26,961 bases of DNA. It comes from a bacterium BMS3Abin14 (GTDB lineage: Bacteria > BMS3Abin14). Below, piece by piece: positions 23,221 to 26,961 of the stretch (position 1 is the stretch's first letter; each line of letters starts with the position of its first letter). Position numbers and translations under genes: made by a program. The stretch spans positions 1 through 26,961 of the forward strand of contig BDTG01000018.1 of the NCBI GenBank assembly GCA_002897695.1. Direction: 5' to 3'. The notes under the pieces are model-generated. The model searched no databases. It was not told the DNA's origin and was given only the letters and a program-made list of their open reading frames with translations.

Positions 23221-23739
23221 TTATAAAATCTGGACCACTTCGTTAAACGGTTTTCTCTTCTTGTCGCCCTGCTTCTTAAAACCGGCCCCGGGGTAACCGA
23301 GGGGTGTTATGCAGAACACCGTCTCACCGGGTCTGAGGGAAAGGGCCTCATACAGGACATCCGGATCAAAAGCCGCGATCCAGCAGGTCCCCACGCCCTC
23401 GTATTCAGCCGCCAGGATCATGTGGTCCATGGCGATCGTCAGGTCGGTCTCCAGATAGTTGCGGCCGTCTTTCCGGCGCACCCATGCCTGGTCGGGCCTG
23501 CCGACAACGACAAGTATGTGGGGCGCGTCCTTAAACCAGGCGCCCTGATAGCACGGCCGCACCTTCTCCAGCATGTCCCCGGAGGAGACAACCACAAATC
23601 GCCACGGCTGGCGGTTGGCCGCTGAGGGCGCCAGTCTGCCGGCCTCCAGAATTCTGTATAGGGTTGCCTCGTCCAGGGGCCTTTTCGGATCATAGTCCCT
23701 TATGCTTTCCCGGTTCCGGATCAGCTCATAAAATTCCAT
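23221..23739 (-). CDS. Nitroreductase family protein
   Basis: 172-residue FMN-dependent nitroreductase-fold protein. The N-terminal RNRESIRDYDP and LAPSAANRQPWRFVVV segments are the FMN-phosphate and flavin-contacting parts; AAEYEGVGTCWIAAFD and ITPLGYPG in the C-terminal half are also typical. Members reduce nitro compounds, quinones or other acceptors with NAD(P)H; the natural substrate is unknown. The short form with the KRKPFNEVV end is common in anaerobes. ATG 23739 has AAGGAGG eight bases upstream, whereas a frame from 23784 adds 15 residues from a repeat. Confidence 0.88.
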   Translation of the reverse strand: MEFYELIRNRESIRDYDPKRPLDEATLYRILEAGRLAPSAANRQPWRFVVVSSGDMLEKVRPCYQGAWFKDAPHILVVVGRPDQAWVRRKDGRNYLETDLTIAMDHMILAAEYEGVGTCWIAAFDPDVLYEALSLRPGETVFCITPLGYPGAGFKKQGDKKRKPFNEVVQIL

Positions 23740-23764
23740 ATTTCGTGCCTCCTTGGGAAAAGCA

Positions 23765-23849
23765 GTGCCTGGTGCCTGGTTCATGGCGCTTAGTTTAGTT
23801 CCAGTTCAAGTTCAAATCCACCGTTCCCAAGAAACCAGGTACCAGGTGT
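23765..23849. repeat. Inverted repeat of CCTGGT text
   Basis: GTGCCTGGTGCCTGGTTC (23765-23782) and the reverse complement-like GAAACCAGGTACCAGGTGT (23831-23849) form an imperfect inverted repeat around 48 bases. It fills most of the gap between the nitroreductase and ATPase genes and could form a long stem. It looks like a dispersed intergenic repeat. Confidence 0.6.
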
Positions 23850-23885
23850 TAAACGCCCTTATCTGACCTTCGGGGGCGAAGAAAG

Positions 23886-26351
23886 TTAAAGGTGGCGATT
23901 GAGATGCAGCGTATCCTGCACACGGCCAAGGAAAGCACGGTGTGTCGGCGTTTCATGACGCAGGCGCTGGTATACGTGCACCTTGACCAGATCGGTGACC
24001 AGGGCCGAGGAAATGGAGTAGCCCCAGATAAGAGCGATCTCCGGCCAGGTAATGGGAGTGATGAGGCCGAAACCATAGGCCGCCACCAGGGTCGCTGCAA
24101 TCTTGGTGATCACTGCGGACCAGATCATAATGGGCGCCGGCCATGGGCGTTTCCAGAAGTATCCTTTGGAACGCGCTACGAAGAGAACCAGGTGGCCGGC
24201 CACTGCCATCTTCAGGAAAACGTAGGTCTGGATCTGCGCCACATCCAGCTTGAGCCAATCCATGGCGATGAGCAGCATACCCATGCTGCCGATCACACCG
24301 ATGATACCCATGGACGTGGCCACGGTTATCACCTGTCGCATCTCCCAGTGGACCGGGTCTTTCTCCAGCCCTGTCCGATCGTAGGCGATGGTCATGATGG
24401 GCACATCGTTGAAAAAGGCGAGCATGATGATCATGACAGCCGTAATGGGATAGAAATCGAAGGACACCATGGCCAGCACAACGAACAACATGATGCGAAT
24501 AGTTTCACTGATTCGATAGATGGCGTAGGCGTTCATGCGCTCGAAAATACGGCGCGCCTCCTCAATGGCGCGTACGATCACCGACAGTCCCGGGGCTGAA
24601 AGCACCAGGTCGGAAGCGGCGCGTGCGGCATCCGTGGCCCCGCTCACGGCTATGCCCACATCCGCCTGTTTGAGGGCGGGAGCGTCGTTAACTCCATCGC
24701 CGGTCATGCCGCAGATGTGGCCGCGACGTTCCAGGATCTTGATGATGGCGAACTTGTGCTCGGGGAATACCTCAGCGAAGCCGTCGGCCTTCTCCACTGT
24801 TTCCATTCCCGTTCCGTAGTCTTTGCCGTCGTCATCGACGGGTAAGGCATCTGCCTTGAGAATATTGCTGCCCAGCCCCAGTTTGATAGCCATCTGCCGT
24901 GCGATGGCAACGTTGTCACCCGTAACCATCTTCACGGAGACGCCATAGGCTCTAGCATCCGCTATGGTCCTTGCCGAGTCCTCGCGGGGCGGGTCGAAGA
25001 GTGAGAGGATGCCGAGAAAGGTCCAGCCGGTGTCGCCGGTATCCTTGCGTGTCACGCCAAGGGCGCGGTAGCCCTGGGCGGCGAAAGCATCTATCACCTT
25101 CTGCGCTCGCGCCTGCTCACCACCGGAGAGGCCGGCCATCTGCATGATGACCTGTGGTGCGCCCTTGGCCACCTGAAAGGTGCGGCCGGCGGCGTCCCGG
25201 ATCGTCGCCTCGGTGCGTTTGTGTACCGGGTCGAAAGGAACGAAGGTGGTCTGGGAGAGGGCCGTGAGCTGTGTCTTGTCTTTCAACCCTTCTAACACGG
25301 CATCGTCAATGGCATCACGGTTCTCCGCGCGCGAGGCCAGCGCTGCGGCCAGAAGCACTGCCTGTTCATCGTCAGCATTGAAGACCTCGATATCGCCCAA
25401 TGTCAGGCGGTTCTGCGTCAGGGTGCCCGTCTTGTCCGAGCACAGCACATCCATGCTGGCCATCTCCTCGATGGATTCCAGTCGGGTAACGATAGCTTTG
25501 TGTTTTGACAACGCCATGGCGCCCACCGCCATGGTCATGGAGAGCACCGCCGGCATAGCCACCGGGATGGAGGCCACGATGAGGATGAGGGCGAACTGTA
25601 CAAGCTCGATCCAGGGTGCGCCCCGGTGCAGTTGCTCCAGAACCAGCACCGTCACCAGCGCCAGGCTGACATAGATGAGATAGTCGCCGATCGTGAGTAC
25701 TGCTTTCTGGAAATGGGAGACGGTTTTCGCTTGCTGCACCAGGCTCGCGGTCTTGCCGAAGCGGGTATTAGCGCCGGTGGCCATTACCTCGGCGACCACC
25801 TCGCCTTGCTTGGCTACGGTGCCTGAGAAGGCCTCGTCACCTGCCAGCTTTGTCACCGGCAGGGATTCTCCGGTAAGCGCCGATTGGTCGACACTGAGGT
25901 AGTCGCCCTCAACCAGTTTTACGTCGGCGGGGATGACGTCGCCCAGACGAATGCGAATTATATCCCCGGGCACCAGATCTTTGGCATCCATTTCCTGCCA
26001 TTTCCCGTCCCGCAGCACGCGAGCCCTCATGGCCAGTTGCTTCTTCAGCGCCTCCACGGCGTTGCCGGCAGTGTACTCCTGCCAGAAACCGACAGCGGCG
26101 TTGAAAAAGAGCAGGACAAGGATGATCCAGAAATCAGCCCAGTGCCGCACCAGGGCAGAGAGGGTCGCCGCCACCTCGATCATCCATGGGATAGGGCCCC
26201 AAAAATACCCCAGGAACTGAACCAGAATAGAAGTCTTCTTAACCTCAAGGGCATTGGGGCCATACTGCGCCAGACGGCGGGCGGCCTCGCTGCTGCTGAG
26301 TCCCCGACTCGAATCGACGGTATCGGTAACCACATCGGATTTAGTGTTCAT
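23886..26351 (-). CDS. Plasma-membrane proton-efflux P-type ATPase
   Basis: 821-residue P-type ATPase of the P3A (H+-ATPase) group. Motifs in order: TGES at 160-163 (actuator), PVAMP at 263-267 in helix 4, phosphorylation site D306KTGT, TGDN near 478 and GDGVNDAP at 551-558. Helix 6 has N648-D649, where the Asp matches the essential proton-site Asp of plant and fungal H+-ATPases. About ten transmembrane helices are predicted. It lacks a long C-terminal autoinhibitory domain. It should pump H+ out of the cytoplasm, useful for pH homeostasis. ATG 26351 is chosen since GAGGAG is ten bases upstream; ATG 26360 lies almost on top of that site. Confidence 0.92.
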   Translation of the reverse strand: MNTKSDVVTDTVDSSRGLSSSEAARRLAQYGPNALEVKKTSILVQFLGYFWGPIPWMIEVAATLSALVRHWADFWIILVLLFFNAAVGFWQEYTAGNAVEALKKQLAMRARVLRDGKWQEMDAKDLVPGDIIRIRLGDVIPADVKLVEGDYLSVDQSALTGESLPVTKLAGDEAFSGTVAKQGEVVAEVMATGANTRFGKTASLVQQAKTVSHFQKAVLTIGDYLIYVSLALVTVLVLEQLHRGAPWIELVQFALILIVASIPVAMPAVLSMTMAVGAMALSKHKAIVTRLESIEEMASMDVLCSDKTGTLTQNRLTLGDIEVFNADDEQAVLLAAALASRAENRDAIDDAVLEGLKDKTQLTALSQTTFVPFDPVHKRTEATIRDAAGRTFQVAKGAPQVIMQMAGLSGGEQARAQKVIDAFAAQGYRALGVTRKDTGDTGWTFLGILSLFDPPREDSARTIADARAYGVSVKMVTGDNVAIARQMAIKLGLGSNILKADALPVDDDGKDYGTGMETVEKADGFAEVFPEHKFAIIKILERRGHICGMTGDGVNDAPALKQADVGIAVSGATDAARAASDLVLSAPGLSVIVRAIEEARRIFERMNAYAIYRISETIRIMLFVVLAMVSFDFYPITAVMIIMLAFFNDVPIMTIAYDRTGLEKDPVHWEMRQVITVATSMGIIGVIGSMGMLLIAMDWLKLDVAQIQTYVFLKMAVAGHLVLFVARSKGYFWKRPWPAPIMIWSAVITKIAATLVAAYGFGLITPITWPEIALIWGYSISSALVTDLVKVHVYQRLRHETPTHRAFLGRVQDTLHLNRHL

Positions 26352-26422
26352 CGCGCGCATTCTCCTCAAAGGGCTTGGTGCCGCCCATGAATTATGGCAT
26401 TTCCATGCTCCATGTACGGAAT

Positions 26423-26428
26423 ATTATA
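26423..26428 (-). promoter_or_regulatory. Perfect -10 box upstream of the H+-ATPase gene
   Basis: TATAAT on the minus strand, about 72 bases before the ATPase start. No good -35 box stands at 16-18 bases, so the promoter may need an activator. The call is tentative. Confidence 0.4.
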
Positions 26429-26460
26429 GCCTATCCTAACCCGGCAAAGGTCTTGCTTAA

Positions 26461-26484
26461 CTTCCTTCATTAGCTTGAAGGAGG
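26461..26484 (+). promoter_or_regulatory. Hairpin that covers the ribosome binding site of the transposase gene
   Basis: CTTCCTTCA (26461-26469) pairs with TGAAGGAGG (26476-26484) around TTAGCT, nine pairs with one G-T. The 3' arm contains the GGAGG site that serves the ATG at 26491. In mRNA this would hide the ribosome binding site and keep transposase synthesis low. Confidence 0.5.
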
Positions 26485-26490
26485 GCATTC

Positions 26491-26550
26491 ATGGGAAGGC
26501 CAATGCGAATCCGGTTCCCAACGGTAGTTTACCACATTTTCCCGCACGGC
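26491..26550 (+). pseudogene. REP-associated tyrosine transposase (RAYT), 5' fragment
   Basis: ATG 26491, six bases after GGAGG, opens a frame that begins MGRPMRIRFPTVVYHIFPHG. This is the N-terminus of the Y1/REP-associated tyrosine transposase family (typically M-x-RP-x-RI-x-x-P-x-x-x-YH-x-x-x-RG). The frame meets a stop four codons beyond (26563-26565), just after the point where IS21-like sequence begins (about 26551). Full members are about 150-300 residues with a catalytic HUH and Tyr, all missing here. The simplest reading is a working gene cut by the insertion; the rest may lie beyond the element. Only 20 residues support the family call, but the start, spacing and motif agree. Confidence 0.65.
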
Positions 26551-26556
26551 TGCGTA

Positions 26557-26622
26557 TTCCGGTGAAACTGGACACCTGTTCCGCTTGAAACTGTCCACTG
26601 AATCCAGGGCAAACTGTCCAGT
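26557..26622. repeat. Three terminal repeats of the IS21-like element
   Basis: Units starting at 26557 (TTCCGGTGAAACTGGACACC), 26579 (TTCCGCTTGAAACTGTCCAC) and 26602 (ATCCAGGGCAAACTGTCCAGT without its last base) share TCC-N4-5-AAACTG-N2-CA. They are 22-23 bases apart. Multiple terminal transposase-binding repeats are typical of IS21-family ends. Confidence 0.75.
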
Positions 26623-26654
26623 AGTCGGAGCGTAGCGACGCCGGTGTTTTCTTT

Positions 26655-26961
26655 TTACCCTAAGTGTTCAGTTTGGTGCAACAGATTTGCTTGTTTTCTC
26701 ATGGATTCTCCTTTCAGATTGATTTTGTGAGCGTTGTGAATGATCCGGTCGAGGATGGCATCGGCGATGGTGGGGTCCCCTATAGCCTCATGCCATGCCT
26801 CGATGGGCAACTGGCTTGTGACGATGGTTGACTTTTGTCCGTACCGGTCTTCCATGAGTTCGAGCAGGTCGTGTCGTTGCCCAGTGTTCATGGGCGCCAT
26901 ACCCAGGTCATCCAGGATGATGAGATTGGTTTTGGCCCATGTCATCATCAGTTTTGGATAC
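26655..26961 (-). CDS. istB: IS21-family transposition helper ATPase IstB, C-terminal part
   Basis: About 102 residues up to the window edge, open at the 5' side (reading ...YPKLMMTWAKT). The Walker B stretch LIILDDLGM, RHDLLELMEDRYGQKSTIVTSQ (sensor region, quoted in two parts: RHDLLELMEDRY and GQKSTIVTSQLP) and AILDRIIHNAHKINLKGESM are the well-known IstB C-terminal half. IstB is the AAA+ ATPase that assists the IstA transposase in target choice. The Walker A region lies outside the window. The stop at 26655 is in a normal place, so the visible part looks intact. Confidence 0.92.
   Translation of the reverse strand, partial: YPKLMMTWAKTNLIILDDLGMAPMNTGQRHDLLELMEDRYGQKSTIVTSQLPIEAWHEAIGDPTIADAILDRIIHNAHKINLKGESMRKQANLLHQTEHLG

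Larger units (their letters stand above)
26551..26961 (-). mobile_element. IS21-family element, istB-side end (partial)
   Basis: Contains the 3' part of istB and three terminal repeats outside it. The boundary is placed at 26551 because the RAYT reading frame is lost there, IS21-family ends usually start TG, and the first repeat begins six bases inside. The other end, istA and any target-site duplication lie right of the window. Confidence 0.7.

Noticed and set aside
1-26961. tRNA, rRNA or riboswitch
   Set aside because: No cloverleaf, rRNA core text or known riboswitch conserved core was seen in the gaps; a covariance-model scan would be needed to exclude small RNAs.

Overview
The window looks like chromosomal DNA of a GC-rich Gram-negative bacterium with an anaerobic or microaerophilic lifestyle. 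The evidence is a superoxide reductase (desulfoferrodoxin), a rubrerythrin, two ferritin-like diiron proteins, a PerR-type Fur regulator, a polyferredoxin-like protein and a perfect FNR-type box. The gene set and the phoBR-pstSCAB-phoU order recall the former Deltaproteobacteria (Desulfobacterota). That placement is an inference; no rRNA or tRNA gene is present to confirm it.

Layout. 1-604: non-coding, rich in direct and tandem repeats. 605-1239: toxin-antitoxin pair (HigB/Gp49-like toxin first, HTH antitoxin second) with a clear promoter and palindromic operator. 1240-1484: dispersed repeats. 1485-3466 (+): MFS transporter and an SDR oxidoreductase whose catalytic Tyr is His. 3476-5769 (-): zinc alcohol dehydrogenase coupled to an NCS2 nucleobase permease. 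5826-10760 (-): membrane protein FxsA, two ferritin-like proteins, a 4Fe-4S protein behind an FNR box, desulfoferrodoxin, rubrerythrin, a TIGR02757 protein of unknown function and PerR. 10896-12589 (+): membrane-anchored metallophosphoesterase and an ArsF-like thiol protein. 12596-21996 (-): phosphate regulon phoB-phoR-pstS-pstC-pstA-pstB-phoU followed by a second OmpR-type two-component pair. 22211-23092 (+): EamA transporter. 23221-26351 (-): nitroreductase and a P-type H+-ATPase. 26491-26961: start of a REP-associated tyrosine transposase gene, cut after about 20 codons by an IS21-family element that runs out of the window.

How the genes fit together. The oxidative-stress block is two adjoining units. 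perR-TIGR02757-rbr-dfx reads from a promoter whose -10 box lies inside a 9-bp inverted repeat, probably PerR autoregulation. The 4Fe-4S protein and two ferritin-like genes follow a hairpin terminator and an FNR box, so oxygen sensing and peroxide sensing are placed side by side. The phosphate block has four exact 11-bp tandem TAAC/TAAT repeats upstream of pstS, the spacing expected of PhoB half-sites.

The best candidates for something undescribed are the FNR-box unit (4Fe-4S protein plus two diiron proteins), TIGR02757 inside the peroxide operon, and the extra two-component pair after phoU. Most starts were moved from the longest reading frame to internal codons with good ribosome binding sites; the reasons are given per gene.
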